Assembly (NCBI RefSeq): GCF_007786455.1
Contig: NZ_VNJK01000001.1
Location: 3,124,673 to 3,188,672, forward strand
Direction of reading: 5' to 3'
Source: Paenibacillus agilis
Lineage (GTDB): Bacteria > Bacillota > Bacilli > Paenibacillales > Paenibacillaceae
Length of the DNA stretch: 64,000 nucleotides
In this document: one piece after another, positions 1-8,637 of the stretch
How the letters are laid out: every line of letters begins with the position of its first letter
Numbering within the stretch: the first letter of the stretch is position 1
Notes under the pieces: generated by a model
Database searches by the model: none
The model's input: the letters and a program-made list of their open reading frames with translations, nothing else
Told to the model about the DNA's origin: nothing
Made by a program: the position numbers and the translations under genes

Positions 1-351
1 CTTATGTAATCCGTTGTCATCCATGGAATAAGCAAAACCATACGAGAATACACGATCGATATATCCTTTCAGCAGTGCAGGCAAGCCTGCCCACCATAAT
101 GGATAAATAATGAGCAATGTATCCGCCCACAACACCAATTCCTGCTCCGCTAATACATCGCCTCTTGCTGTACCTTCTTTTGAATTGGCTAAATCCTCAA
201 ACGTCATTACCGGATCGAACTGCAAACTATACAAATCACGGATTTGAATCTCATGTCCGAGCGACTGCAATTCAGAAACGGCTTCATCTAGAACACCGTG
301 ATTGAAGCTGTCAGAATTGGGATGGGCGCTAATAACCAACACATTCGTCAT
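1..351 (-). CDS. NAD(P)H dehydrogenase (quinone), flavodoxin-like fold, C-terminus cut by window edge
   Basis: The first 117 codons are present. The gene starts at an ATG (349-351) behind a good AAGGAGG site and runs off the left edge. The N-terminus MTNVLVISAHPNSDSFN is the phosphate-binding loop of the flavodoxin_2/NQO1-like oxidoreductases, and YPLWWAGLPALLKGYIDRVF around residues 84-103 is the family's flavin-site and dimer region. By family, it is a cytoplasmic FMN/FAD enzyme that reduces quinones, azo dyes or nitro compounds by two-electron transfer from NAD(P)H. Family members are usually about 180-200 residues, so roughly 60-80 are missing. The family call is firm; the substrate is unknown. 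Confidence 0.85.
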   Translation of the reverse strand, partial: MTNVLVISAHPNSDSFNHGVLDEAVSELQSLGHEIQIRDLYSLQFDPVMTFEDLANSKEGTARGDVLAEQELVLWADTLLIIYPLWWAGLPALLKGYIDRVFSYGFAYSMDDNGLHK

Positions 352-547
352 TGTGTTCGCCTCCTTCTTAGTCAATTCCCTACCTATTAAGATGCTTCGA
401 TAAAGGCTGATCCATTCAAGGAAGTCTCAAATGGAACTAAGCCATATTTCTTTTTATGTAGACTTGTCAACTCATGTAAACTAATCAGCTAAGTTGCAGC
501 TTTATTGTTCTTTAAGACACTTCATCGGCTCTTGGATGTACCATCGG

Positions 548-582
548 ACTTGTAACTTGTAACTTGTAACTTGTGACATGTG
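548..582. repeat. Heptamer tandem repeat (ACTTGTA)
   Basis: Three exact ACTTGTA units (548-568) are followed by two decayed ones (ACTTGTG, ACATGTG). It lies in non-coding DNA next to the palindromic element. Slippage of such a repeat would change its length between strains; no function is evident. Confidence 0.75.
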
Positions 583-662
583 ATGCAACGAGGACAGCAT
601 ACGCCATTCCTCTAACGAGCGCCATAGACGTTATTTTCATGAAATCGTCCATTCTAGAAATG

Positions 663-795
663 TAACGGTTGTAGGATAGCTTATTTAAGCAATTTTGATG
701 AATAAGACCGCTCTTTTGGGAAAATAAGCTCCGTGACATCCGTTACGTTTCAAAACAAGCCCATTTAAGCGGTATAGCCTCTGTGGCAACCGTTA
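663..795. repeat. Intergenic palindromic repeat with TAACGGTTG termini
   Basis: The segment begins TAACGGTTG (663-671) and ends with its exact complement CAACCGTTA (787-795). The similarity continues inward in imperfect form (GATAGCTTATTTAAGC against GGCTATACCGCTTAAATGGGC read from the other end). A further inverted CCGTTAC lies at 740-746. The 133-base size, terminal inverted repeats and lack of coding fit a REP- or MITE-like interspersed element. Only one copy lies in this window, so multi-copy status is inferred. Confidence 0.5.
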
Positions 796-977
796 GCGCA
801 ATCCCCCTGTGGAAAGAACTGATTCTTAATTGAGCTGAGCACCGTCGATATGGAGTGCAATAACATAGTCTCGATTTTTAAAGGACAAGCAATTATTTAT
901 CAGGAGCGATTTTTAAATATAATGTGGAGCGAAAATGAATAATCCCTATATTTATTTGGGCTTATAAAAAATAAATC

Positions 978-1003
978 GGGGCCCTCTTTCGAGAGCCCCT
1001 TTT
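978..1003 (+). terminator. Terminator-like hairpin
   Basis: GGGGC (978-982) pairs with GCCCC (995-999), with further CTC/GAG pairing across one mismatch, and is followed by TTTT. It fits a plus-strand intrinsic terminator, but no clear gene precedes it, which hints at a small transcript. Confidence 0.45.
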
Positions 1004-1486
1004 CATGGGAGAGGAGAAACCGGACGAAGAGCTTATGGGGAAACGTAAGTCTTCTCCGCGGTTGTCTACGACATTCGATGATGTCGATAATTTAAGGATT
1101 GCCGATTCGCTCAAAATTATACGTTCACGATCAAATTGATTTTCTAATCAGTTGGATTAGGCTCGGTTGATCGTATGTAGGATATCCTCTTTCTTTCCAA
1201 TTTCACATAACATAGGTTTTTTAACCTTGCAGGGCCAGATCACCTTCCAGCTCACCAGGCACACTGCCGTAGAAGGACGAAATAATCATTGATTCATTCT
1301 ATTGCATTACTACTACATTAAGATTAGACTTTACAGGAACATACTTCCATTCCTTTGATCGGACGAGCATTTGTGAAGTCATGTGCTAGCCATCCTCCAC
1401 AAATTTTGCTAAGTTCGATGTCAGATATGGAATTTGTTCTGTTAGAATCTCAGCTCACAATAGATAAATAAAGAGAGGGAAGCAAA

Positions 1487-3769
1487 ATGAAGTCTATAAA
1501 ATGGACAGCTGCAAGCCTCGTAATGGCGTTGTTATTTACCTTAATGCCGCTAACAGTCGCATCAGCCGCAACAGGGGTACCGGGTACACCTGCCCTATCA
1601 CATGACAATTGGGATGGGGATGGGAACTATACCATCACGATGAACATACATTGGGGACAGAACGGGACGTCATTAGAATGGTATGAAAATGGTGTATTGA
1701 TCGACACGCAAGCATTGATAGACAACAGTCCAAACCACCAAACTAAGTTGAAAAGCTTCAGTAGCAAAGCAAACGGCATGTACACGTATACCGCCAAGCT
1801 TATTAACAATTACGGAAATGCAACAAGCCAACCTATTACGGTAACTGTAACGAACAGCAGTACGACGCCCGCCCCTGTCGGAAATGGCACAGGGCTGACA
1901 GGGTATTATTACAACAATGTTGATTTTTCGAACTTTAAGTTTAAGCGCTTTGATTCTTCAATTAATTTCGATTGGGGTGCGAACTCCCCTAATCCAACTA
2001 TCGAAGCCGATACATTCTCGGTTCGTTGGATAGGTGAAGTTCAAGCACAATTTAGCGAGACTTATACATTTACGACCGCATCGAACGACGGCGTGCGATT
2101 ATGGGTTAATAATCAATTGCTTATCGATCAGTGGAATGATCATGATACGACTGAGCATAGCGGAACGATTACGCTTAGTGCTGGACAGAAATACGCGATC
2201 AAATTGGAATATTACGACCGTACAGCTGCTGCTGTATCTAAGTTATTTTGGAGCAGTCCATCTACCCCGAAGAGCATCATCCCTCATACACAGTTGTATC
2301 CACCCACTGCACCAGATATTGAAGTGACTAACTTTACCGACAATGAGACAATCGACTATCCTTTACCCTTGATCAGAGGTTTAGTGAGTGATACGAATGC
2401 AACTTCCATCACAGTAACAAACACATCTTCCAATCGAAACACCAAAGTGATGCAGGGTCAGGTCCATCAAGGACAGTTCAAAGTATTTGCAGATCTGGTC
2501 CCTGGTGAAAACAACTTAATTATCCAGAGCGGCACGAAACAAACCGCTATGAAATTGATCTATGTACCACAAACCAACAACGCGTTTGTTCGCATCTTCT
2601 GGTATGTCCCAAGTGACGGAAATACCCACTACCAAACCCAATTCCCCAATGATCCTCAGAACTATGCGGCAAAGCTCAGCACTTATATGAAAGTAATCCA
2701 ATCCTTCACAGCGGATTCGATGAACAATAATGGCTATGGCCGCAAAACGTTCAATGTGGAGTTGGATAATACCACTGGCAAAGTCAATGTACATGTACTA
2801 AAGAGCAATCATCCAACGTCCTACTATTACAACACGACTTACAAGAAAGATGAATTATATCACGAAGTAGCTAGTCTCATTCCTCAGCAATATCCACAAG
2901 CAGGCACGAAAAACCTTGCCTTTATTGGCTTTACCAAGTATGACACTGCCGCTAACTATATGTATGCCCACACTGCGTTGGGCGGAGGAGATTACGGCGT
3001 ATTCGGAGGCGCAACCGTATGGTTATTCCCGAACGACGAGACTGAGGTGCAAAGCAAATTTACCGATTTGAGCACAGTTGATCCTGCCTTCGTTGGTGAA
3101 CCTGCCACTACTGTGCAGAAAGCGATCTCCATCGGTTACGGAGCCGCACTGCATGAACTTGGACACGCCCTTAGCCTACCGCACGAAGGAGGACCGAACT
3201 CCATTATGTGGCGCGGGTTTGATTGGCTGCATCGGTTCTTCGTACTGAAGGATGGAGACGGTTACGTCTTTAAGGACAACGAGCTCCCAGAATGGGACCC
3301 TATCAGTGCAGTAACATTAAGCAATAGTGCCTTTTTCAAAGCAAGCCAGCAACCTAGAGGCATTGCTGCTGGCGGAATGGTTACGGTCAGCAATCCGAAC
3401 AGCCCAGCAGGTGAGGGCAAAGAAAATGCCTTTGATCATAACGAGGCATCGAAGTGGTGCGTATTTGACAGTACAGCATCCATTCAATACCAATTTCAAG
3501 GTACCAACGCACATGCAGTCCAATCATATGCGATCACTTCTGCCAATGATTTACCTGAAAGGGATCCTCGCAGCTGGACACTATCCGGCTCGAATGACGG
3601 AACTACATGGAATTCCCTTGATACGAGATCCAATGAAGTCTTCTCCAACCGATATCAGACCAAGACATTTCATATTAGTAACGCAACCTCTTATCGTTAT
3701 TACAAATTTTCTATGATCAACAACAGCAGCGGATTACTTCAGCTCGCAGAAATTCGTTTATATGATTAA
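1487..3769 (+). CDS. Secreted zinc metalloprotease with Ig-like, PA14 and F5/8-type C domains
   Basis: 760 residues. A Sec signal peptide ends near residue 28 (VASAATG). Next comes an Ig/PKD-like module (about 30-122) of the kind carried by secreted carbohydrate-active enzymes, then a PA14 domain (about 135-265, with YTFTTASNDGVRLWVNNQLL). A catalytic region (about 365-620) follows with HELGHALSLPH, a HExxHxxxxxH zinc site, near residue 563. The C-terminal discoidin/F5-8C domain (about 625-760) contains WTLSGSNDGTTWNSL. PA14 and discoidin modules usually bind carbohydrate, so the enzyme probably attacks glycoproteins outside the cell. The start follows GAGAGGG. Domain order is secure; the exact peptidase family and substrate are not. 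Confidence 0.8.
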   Translation: MKSIKWTAASLVMALLFTLMPLTVASAATGVPGTPALSHDNWDGDGNYTITMNIHWGQNGTSLEWYENGVLIDTQALIDNSPNHQTKLKSFSSKANGMYTYTAKLINNYGNATSQPITVTVTNSSTTPAPVGNGTGLTGYYYNNVDFSNFKFKRFDSSINFDWGANSPNPTIEADTFSVRWIGEVQAQFSETYTFTTASNDGVRLWVNNQLLIDQWNDHDTTEHSGTITLSAGQKYAIKLEYYDRTAAAVSKLFWSSPSTPKSIIPHTQLYPPTAPDIEVTNFTDNETIDYPLPLIRGLVSDTNATSITVTNTSSNRNTKVMQGQVHQGQFKVFADLVPGENNLIIQSGTKQTAMKLIYVPQTNNAFVRIFWYVPSDGNTHYQTQFPNDPQNYAAKLSTYMKVIQSFTADSMNNNGYGRKTFNVELDNTTGKVNVHVLKSNHPTSYYYNTTYKKDELYHEVASLIPQQYPQAGTKNLAFIGFTKYDTAANYMYAHTALGGGDYGVFGGATVWLFPNDETEVQSKFTDLSTVDPAFVGEPATTVQKAISIGYGAALHELGHALSLPHEGGPNSIMWRGFDWLHRFFVLKDGDGYVFKDNELPEWDPISAVTLSNSAFFKASQQPRGIAAGGMVTVSNPNSPAGEGKENAFDHNEASKWCVFDSTASIQYQFQGTNAHAVQSYAITSANDLPERDPRSWTLSGSNDGTTWNSLDTRSNEVFSNRYQTKTFHISNATSYRYYKFSMINNSSGLLQLAEIRLYD

Positions 3770-3845
3770 GTTGAAATTCGTTCCACACTAGGCTGATGCT
3801 AATTAAGTAGAAAGTAACATTCCACTGCAAATACACATATAACTG

Positions 3846-3895
3846 GGCATACGAAACGGAGGTATTTTGCTAGCACTGCTTCCAGATCGTATGCC
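3846..3895. terminator. Hairpin between convergent genes, possible terminator
   Basis: GGCATACGA (3846-3854) is exactly complementary to TCGTATGCC (3887-3895) across a 32-base loop. It sits between the metalloprotease stop and the oppositely oriented paralog array. The thymine tracts are weak, so terminator function is tentative. Confidence 0.35.
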
Positions 3896-3926
3896 TTATT
3901 CATATATGAGACGTATAATTCACTTC

Positions 3927-4901
3927 CTAATTTCGGACTCCGGTAACAAGCTTAATCGACATTGACGCGACCCCTTTTTTCGAATTAAACATTACTTCTA
4001 CCGTAGGAGCACCTTTTTTCGTCATTTCATAGATCGGAAAGTCCGGCATTTTCTTTGCTGTGTATCCCTTAAGATCGATATTGAACACTTTTTTCGCAAA
4101 GGCTGCTGCATGGGAGACGGCGTTCTTCTCGGTTAATGCCGTTTTGTCTGTTTTCCCAACTGCCGCCCCGTCATAAATATTCCATGTTCTTCCTGTAACA
4201 AAACCTATATCTATTGAACTTTGACCGTCTTTACCTAGTACCGACCAAATATCCTTTCCCTCTTCTTTATATCTCGCCATACTTGCTATTTCCATTGTCC
4301 GACCTGTGGCAGCTTTGAATTCACTTTCTGCTTTTTTCTTCACGTCTGCATTCCACTCAGACTTAGGATACTCTACGTAAAAAAAATCAATTTTGTCGTC
4401 GTGAAACATGACGTTAAAATTCTTTCCTTGTATGGCTGTAGCTAAAGAATCGCCGGATTTGTTGTCAACACTCAACATTTTCGTTACTGTTTCAATCTCA
4501 AAAGTTTGATTTCTGTCTATTTCCATCAAACTTTTAATCGCCAACTCAACTTTTTTCGGATCAGCCTTATCTTTATCTAGTTGGATAGAGACATATATCA
4601 CTTTTCCTGTTTTTTGGTCTACCACAACAGAAGCGTTTTTTTCTCTTTCCTTCCCATTAATAAAAATTTGATTGTCGTAAATAGACACTACATTATGAAG
4701 TTCCACATGTTCACCTGCTAGTTCAAGCAATCTTTTTTTCGCTGCCTCTATAATTTTTGCATCCAGATCAGCTAGTTTTTTCGTTTCACTAGCTGCAATA
4801 CCTTGTGTGGATATAACCTGGGATGCTGTTACCTCTGAATTAGGGGTGAACATTACTCCTGTTGCCACAGTTACTACCAATAACCATTTTCCTGATATCA
4901 T
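3927..4901 (-). CDS. Secreted PepSY/YcdB-like protein, paralog 1 of 3
   Basis: 324 residues with a signal peptide (residues 1 to about 27, ending near EVTASQ). The mature part has two related alpha/beta segments in which a helix (KLADLDAKIIEAAKKRLLEL, then KAESEFKAATGR) precedes strands. This layout recalls PepSY/YcdB-type inhibitor-like domains, but no catalytic motif is visible and I assign no function. It is closely similar end to end to the two genes upstream, sharing KKVFNIDLKGYTAKK and a GAPTVEV(M)FNS C-terminal motif. The start follows AGGAGG. It is the most distal and most diverged copy. Confidence 0.65.
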   Translation of the reverse strand: MISGKWLLVVTVATGVMFTPNSEVTASQVISTQGIAASETKKLADLDAKIIEAAKKRLLELAGEHVELHNVVSIYDNQIFINGKEREKNASVVVDQKTGKVIYVSIQLDKDKADPKKVELAIKSLMEIDRNQTFEIETVTKMLSVDNKSGDSLATAIQGKNFNVMFHDDKIDFFYVEYPKSEWNADVKKKAESEFKAATGRTMEIASMARYKEEGKDIWSVLGKDGQSSIDIGFVTGRTWNIYDGAAVGKTDKTALTEKNAVSHAAAFAKKVFNIDLKGYTAKKMPDFPIYEMTKKGAPTVEVMFNSKKGVASMSIKLVTGVRN

Positions 4902-4926
4902 ATGTATTTTCCTCCTAGTCTTTTAT

Positions 4927-4942
4927 ATCCAATCTATTAGAT
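4927..4942 (-). promoter_or_regulatory. Palindrome in conserved leader of paralog 1
   Basis: The gene-strand form is ATCTAATAGATTGGAT. It differs from the paralog-3 palindrome by one base that still allows G-U pairing in RNA. It lies just upstream of the AGGAGG site in a leader repeated before all three paralogs. Confidence 0.45.
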
Positions 4943-4976
4943 CTTTCAACGCCTTAAATAGCTTTCTAATTTATTG

Positions 4977-5002
4977 AAAAAGGCCTGACAATTTGTCAGA
5001 CC
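4977..5002 (-). terminator. Intrinsic terminator of paralog 2
   Basis: On the minus strand GGTCTGACA pairs with TGTCAGGCC over an AAT loop, followed by TTTTT. It lies 17 bases past the stop of the 5019-5999 gene, so paralogs 1 and 2 are probably separate transcripts. Confidence 0.8.
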
Positions 5003-5018
5003 TCTGTGTCCTTTATTC

Positions 5019-5999
5019 CTAATTGCGAATTCCATTTACAGGCTTGATGGACATCGATGTAACTATTTTATCGGAGTTAAAATCAACCTCCACCATCGGA
5101 GCACCTTTTTTCGTCATTTCGTATACTGGGAAATTAGGTACTTTTTTAGCCGTATATCCTTTAAGATCGATATTAAACACTTTTTTCGCAAAGGCTGCTG
5201 CATAAGATACTGCGTTCTTCTCTGTTAACGCCTTCTTGTCTGTTTTTCCAGTAGCTTGATAATCAGAAACACTCCATACTTTACCCGTTTTCACACCTAT
5301 ATTTATAGAGGTTTGGCCATTTTTACCTAGAACAGACCATACATCCCTACCCTTATCTTTATATCTCGTCATGCTCGCCACTTCCTTTGTTCTACCCATC
5401 GCAGCTTTAAACTCAAGCTCTGCTTTTTTCTTTATATCAGCATTCCACTCGGACTTTGGATAACTTACCGATGCAAACTCTACTTTGTCACCAGAAAGCA
5501 TTACATTGAAGTTTTTCCCCTGTATGGATGCAGATGCGCCCTCGCCAGCTTTGTCTTCATAACTTAACATTTTCATTACTTTCTCAACCTCAAAAGTTTG
5601 TCCAGCGTCTATTTCCTTCAAATTTTTCATCGCCAACTCAACTTGTTTAGGATCTGCTTTATCTTTACTTACATAGATAGACACAAATAATACTTTTCCT
5701 GTTTTTTGATCTACCACAGCATAACCATTGTCTTCCTTTTCCTTGGTACGAATAAAAATTCTAGTATCATAAATAGATACTGAATCAATTAGCTCCACAT
5801 CTTCGCCTGCTAGTTGACTTAAGCTCTTTTTTGCTGCCTCTACGATTTTTGTATCCAGATCAGCTAGCTTTTTTGCCTCGCTCTTCTTCGCCGCAATACC
5901 TTGTACGGACCCACCCTGTGCTGCTGTTACCTCGGAATAAGGAGTTAATAACACCCCTGTCGCTACTACTACTGCCAACAACCATTTTCCTGTCTTCAT
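5019..5999 (-). CDS. Secreted PepSY/YcdB-like protein, paralog 2 of 3
   Basis: 326 residues, with the same design as its neighbours: a signal peptide ending near EVTAAQG, the helix KLADLDTKIVEAAKKSLSQL, a YPKSEWNADIKKKAE block, and a C-terminal KGYTAKKVPNFPVYEMTKKG block. The start ATG follows TAGGAGGGAAATACAT. It carries its own copy of the conserved leader and a strong terminator, so it is an independently duplicated unit. Function is not recognised; extracellular or wall location is inferred from the signal peptide. Confidence 0.65.
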   Translation of the reverse strand: MKTGKWLLAVVVATGVLLTPYSEVTAAQGGSVQGIAAKKSEAKKLADLDTKIVEAAKKSLSQLAGEDVELIDSVSIYDTRIFIRTKEKEDNGYAVVDQKTGKVLFVSIYVSKDKADPKQVELAMKNLKEIDAGQTFEVEKVMKMLSYEDKAGEGASASIQGKNFNVMLSGDKVEFASVSYPKSEWNADIKKKAELEFKAAMGRTKEVASMTRYKDKGRDVWSVLGKNGQTSINIGVKTGKVWSVSDYQATGKTDKKALTEKNAVSYAAAFAKKVFNIDLKGYTAKKVPNFPVYEMTKKGAPMVEVDFNSDKIVTSMSIKPVNGIRN

Positions 6000-6024
6000 A
6001 TGTATTTCCCTCCTAGTTTTTTAT

Positions 6025-6040
6025 ATTCAATCTATTAGAT
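6025..6040 (-). promoter_or_regulatory. Palindrome-derived site in conserved leader of paralog 2
   Basis: The gene-strand form is ATCTAATAGATTGAAT, a partly decayed version of the perfect inverted repeat before paralog 3. It is embedded in about 60 bases conserved among the three leaders. Confidence 0.4.
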
Positions 6041-6084
6041 CAATCAGCGCCCTAAAAGGCTTTCCAATTTCAAACATATCTCCC

Positions 6085-7062
6085 TTAATTCCAAACTCTA
6101 TTTACAGGTTTAATCGACATCGATATAACCCCTTTTTTCGAATTAAAACTAACCTCTATCGTAGGCGCACCTTTTTTTGTCAGCTCGTAAACAGGGAAAT
6201 TTGGTACTTTTTTGGCCGTATATCCTTTAAGATCGATATTAAATGCTTTTTTCGCAAAGGCTGACGCATAAGAGACTGCATTCTTTTCAGTAAGTATTGC
6301 CTTGTCTGTTTTCCCAACAGCTTTTGCATCCGAAATAGACCATACTTTACCTGTTTTAACTCCTATATACACAGATGATTGACTGTTTTCACTTGCAATC
6401 GTCCAAATATCCATCTTATCGTCTTTAACTCTTCCTATATCTTCTATCGTCATTGTTCTACCCGTTGCAGCTTTAAATTCACGCTCTGCTTTTTTCTTTA
6501 TTTCAGCATCCCACATGGACTTAGGATAACGGATCGTTATTTTAACTACTTTGTCACCATGCAGCCCTATACCGAAATTTTCCCCAATGATTGATGTAGA
6601 TACTAAGCCACCAGGTTTATAGTCTGAACCGATCATTTTCTTTACTTCTTTAACTTCAAAAGCTAGTTTTGAGTCTATTTCCTTTAAACTATTCTTCGCC
6701 AACTCCAATTGTTTTGGGTCTATTTTATTTAAACTAACTCCAATTGACGCCCGTTCCACTTTTCCTGTCTTTTGATTTACTTGTACAATACCTCTCCGTT
6801 CTTCCTTTGTTCGAATAAAAATAATACCATCGTAGATAACCACTTCTTCCTTTAACTCCACATCTTCACCAGCAAGCTCTTGCAAGGTATTCTTCAGTGT
6901 CTCTACGATTTTTTCATCCAGATCAGCTAGCTTTTTCGTCTCGCTGTTCTTGGCCGCAATGCCTTGCGTGGATACACCCTCCGCTGCTGTTACCCCGGAA
7001 TAAGGGGTAAACATCACTCCTGTCGCTACTATTACTGCCAACAACCATTTTCCTGTGCTCAT
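6085..7062 (-). CDS. Secreted PepSY/YcdB-like protein, paralog 3 of 3
   Basis: 325 residues. A signal peptide ends near GVTAAEG, followed by KLADLDEKIVETLKNTLQEL, then the shared FKAATGRTM and AFNIDLKGYTAKK blocks and a PTIEVSFNSKKG C-terminus. It is the promoter-proximal copy, divergent from the araC-type gene. The start follows TAGGAGGGAAATACAT. The middle of the protein (residues about 85-190) differs most from the other copies while the signal peptide and C-terminus stay close, suggesting divergence of the exposed face. No enzymatic motif was seen. Confidence 0.65.
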   Translation of the reverse strand: MSTGKWLLAVIVATGVMFTPYSGVTAAEGVSTQGIAAKNSETKKLADLDEKIVETLKNTLQELAGEDVELKEEVVIYDGIIFIRTKEERRGIVQVNQKTGKVERASIGVSLNKIDPKQLELAKNSLKEIDSKLAFEVKEVKKMIGSDYKPGGLVSTSIIGENFGIGLHGDKVVKITIRYPKSMWDAEIKKKAEREFKAATGRTMTIEDIGRVKDDKMDIWTIASENSQSSVYIGVKTGKVWSISDAKAVGKTDKAILTEKNAVSYASAFAKKAFNIDLKGYTAKKVPNFPVYELTKKGAPTIEVSFNSKKGVISMSIKPVNRVWN

Positions 7063-7085
7063 ATGTATTTCCCTCCTAGTTTTAT

Positions 7086-7101
7086 ATCTAATCTATTAGA
7101 T
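7086..7101 (-). promoter_or_regulatory. Perfect inverted repeat in leader of paralog 3
   Basis: ATCTAAT-CT-ATTAGAT is a perfect 7-base inverted repeat lying 24 bases upstream of the ATG, just ahead of AGGAGG. The position suits an operator or an RNA hairpin near the ribosome site; the sequence alone cannot decide. Confidence 0.5.
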
Positions 7102-7289
7102 CATTCAACACCCTAAAAAGCTTTCCATTTTTAAACTTTATTTGTATTCAAAATGGATAATTCCATTTGCTATTTTGCTAAAATAACGGCAATGGCGACT
7201 CTTAGAAGATCAGAGCAGAATTATACCTCTCATTTAATTCATATGGTAAAATATAGATTGCAAACTATGCCATAGACAGGAGGATTGTC

Positions 7290-8165
7290 ATGCCTTCGCA
7301 AATCGAGAATGAGTCGAATCAACATTTAGAGTCGGAAGGGCACAAAGCAGCCCTACGAGCGATTCAATATATGAAAGAGCATCTTGATGAAGAGATTACA
7401 TCCGAACAGTTAGCCGCTCATGTCGGCTACAGCCCCTATCATTTTACGAGGGTATTCAAGCGAGCTACTGGCATTTCTCCCCGTCATTATTTGACGGCGT
7501 TGCGCATGGAATCTGGCAAGAAACTACTTCTCAAAGAGCCTTCTCTTATGATGAAAGTCATTTTAAAAATTGGCTTTCGCAGTGCAGGCTCCTTTCATAC
7601 TAGGTTCAAAGAGCATGTTGGCGTATCACCTAAGCGATTTCACAGCTCCGCTCGTTCGCTACTTTCTTATATGAATCAATATAAAGATCAGGATGTTGGT
7701 ATTAACCAAGATTTTGCTAACGATAGAGATCGAGATACAATTCAAATGAAAACCCAATCTCCGTCTTGTTCCGAATTAAGTGCAAATGTAACTTGCCATA
7801 TCGATGCACCCGCTACCTTTCGTGGAATCATTTTTGTTGGCCTTTTTCCACGGCCGATCCCCGATCAAAGACCGATTGCTGGGACTGCATTGAATCGTGG
7901 TCGTCGTTCACATACCTTTACTGAAGTACCATCTGGCAGCTATTTTGCGATGGCTGTATCGATACCGTGGAGCATAAACCCAAAGGACTATTTCGTACTC
8001 GATCATTGTTTGCGCGGTATGTACGAGGAAGTGATTCATGTGACCGATCGTAGTGATCAGACGATTAACATTGCATTAAGAGAACGGCAAGATACTGATC
8101 CACCGATTATCGTCAATTTACCACAGCTTCTATTCGAACAAACTTCTTCCAAGCGAGCAAAGTAG
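7290..8165 (+). CDS. AraC-family transcriptional regulator with C-terminal sensing-type domain
   Basis: 291 residues. The N-terminus (about 20-120) is a double helix-turn-helix AraC/XylS DNA-binding domain with the typical ITSEQLAAHVGYSPYHFTRVFK and GVSPKRF signatures. The remaining ~150 residues form a beta-rich domain with no close family I can name; the order (DNA-binding first, effector last) is that of the Rob/SoxS-GyrI-like and AdaA-like proteins. The ATG follows ACAGGAGG. It may control the small-enzyme genes downstream or the divergent secreted paralogs. Confidence 0.85.
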   Translation: MPSQIENESNQHLESEGHKAALRAIQYMKEHLDEEITSEQLAAHVGYSPYHFTRVFKRATGISPRHYLTALRMESGKKLLLKEPSLMMKVILKIGFRSAGSFHTRFKEHVGVSPKRFHSSARSLLSYMNQYKDQDVGINQDFANDRDRDTIQMKTQSPSCSELSANVTCHIDAPATFRGIIFVGLFPRPIPDQRPIAGTALNRGRRSHTFTEVPSGSYFAMAVSIPWSINPKDYFVLDHCLRGMYEEVIHVTDRSDQTINIALRERQDTDPPIIVNLPQLLFEQTSSKRAK

Positions 8166-8184
8166 AAGAATTTATAGTCTCCGT

Positions 8185-8230
8185 CCCCCTTTATAATGTG
8201 GTCATAACCACTACTTAAGGGGGCTTTTTT
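8185..8230 (+). promoter_or_regulatory. Terminator-like hairpin whose 3' arm is the ribosome site of the next gene
   Basis: CCCCCTT (8185-8191) pairs with AAGGGGG (8217-8223), followed by C and TTTTTT and then directly by the ATG at 8231. AAGGGGG is also the only plausible ribosome site of that gene. A TATAAT (8192-8197) lies in the loop, so a transcript starting inside the hairpin would lack the 5' arm and be freely translated, whereas read-through from the araC-type gene would terminate or be occluded. Confidence 0.55.
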
Positions 8231-8593
8231 ATGAATAGACTTTGTGTCATTTCAATTTATGTGAGCGATATGGAGGTAGCTAAGGAGTTTTACTGTGAGA
8301 AGTTAGGATTTGAAATTTCAGAGGAATACGATGCAGTGACAGTAGGCCTGAAGCATGACGGAATTACAATTGTACTATGTAAAACTGAACGAACAACAGC
8401 AGCAAGCTATCCCGATACGGCTCAGGTTGTGCTTGGCCTTGAGACTGAGAATTTGCTCTCTAAAATGAAACAACTGACAGACAAGGGAGTCGCGATGATC
8501 TATGATGAGCCTCAACCTTGCCCGCCAGGATACTATAATGCATTCCTAGATCCATTCGGCAACGCGATCGAATTGCTTGAGTTCAACCAGTAA
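8231..8593 (+). CDS. VOC (glyoxalase/bleomycin-resistance fold) protein
   Basis: 120 residues covering one VOC module pair: VISIYVSDMEVAKEFYCEKLGF at the start, and GYYNAFLDPFGNAIELLEF at the end with the conserved metal-ligand glutamate. Such proteins are small cytoplasmic metal-dependent lyases, isomerases or drug-binding proteins; the sequence does not say which. Its ribosome site lies in the hairpin described at 8185-8230. It heads a group of three small same-strand genes. Confidence 0.85.
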   Translation: MNRLCVISIYVSDMEVAKEFYCEKLGFEISEEYDAVTVGLKHDGITIVLCKTERTTAASYPDTAQVVLGLETENLLSKMKQLTDKGVAMIYDEPQPCPPGYYNAFLDPFGNAIELLEFNQ

Positions 8594-8637
8594 TTAGATT
8601 ACTACAAACTATCTACCATTAACTCGGAGGTCTATCC

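Larger units (their letters stand above)
352..1486. other. Long intergenic region without a supportable gene
   Basis: About 1.1 kb with no convincing protein gene. It holds a heptamer tandem repeat (548-582), a palindromic interspersed-type repeat (663-795) and a terminator-like hairpin (978-1003). A 10-codon ATG frame at 935-967 follows a GGAG-like site and a TATAAT (918-923), just before that hairpin. It could be a leader peptide or small transcript, but the -35 is poor. The 75-codon open frame at 512-739 is formed by the repeats and lacks a ribosome site. Nothing else was recognised between 1004 and 1486. Confidence 0.5.

Noticed and set aside
512-739. 75-codon minus-strand open frame
   Set aside because: It is made of intergenic repeat sequence (heptamer and TAACGGTTG element) and lacks a ribosome site.
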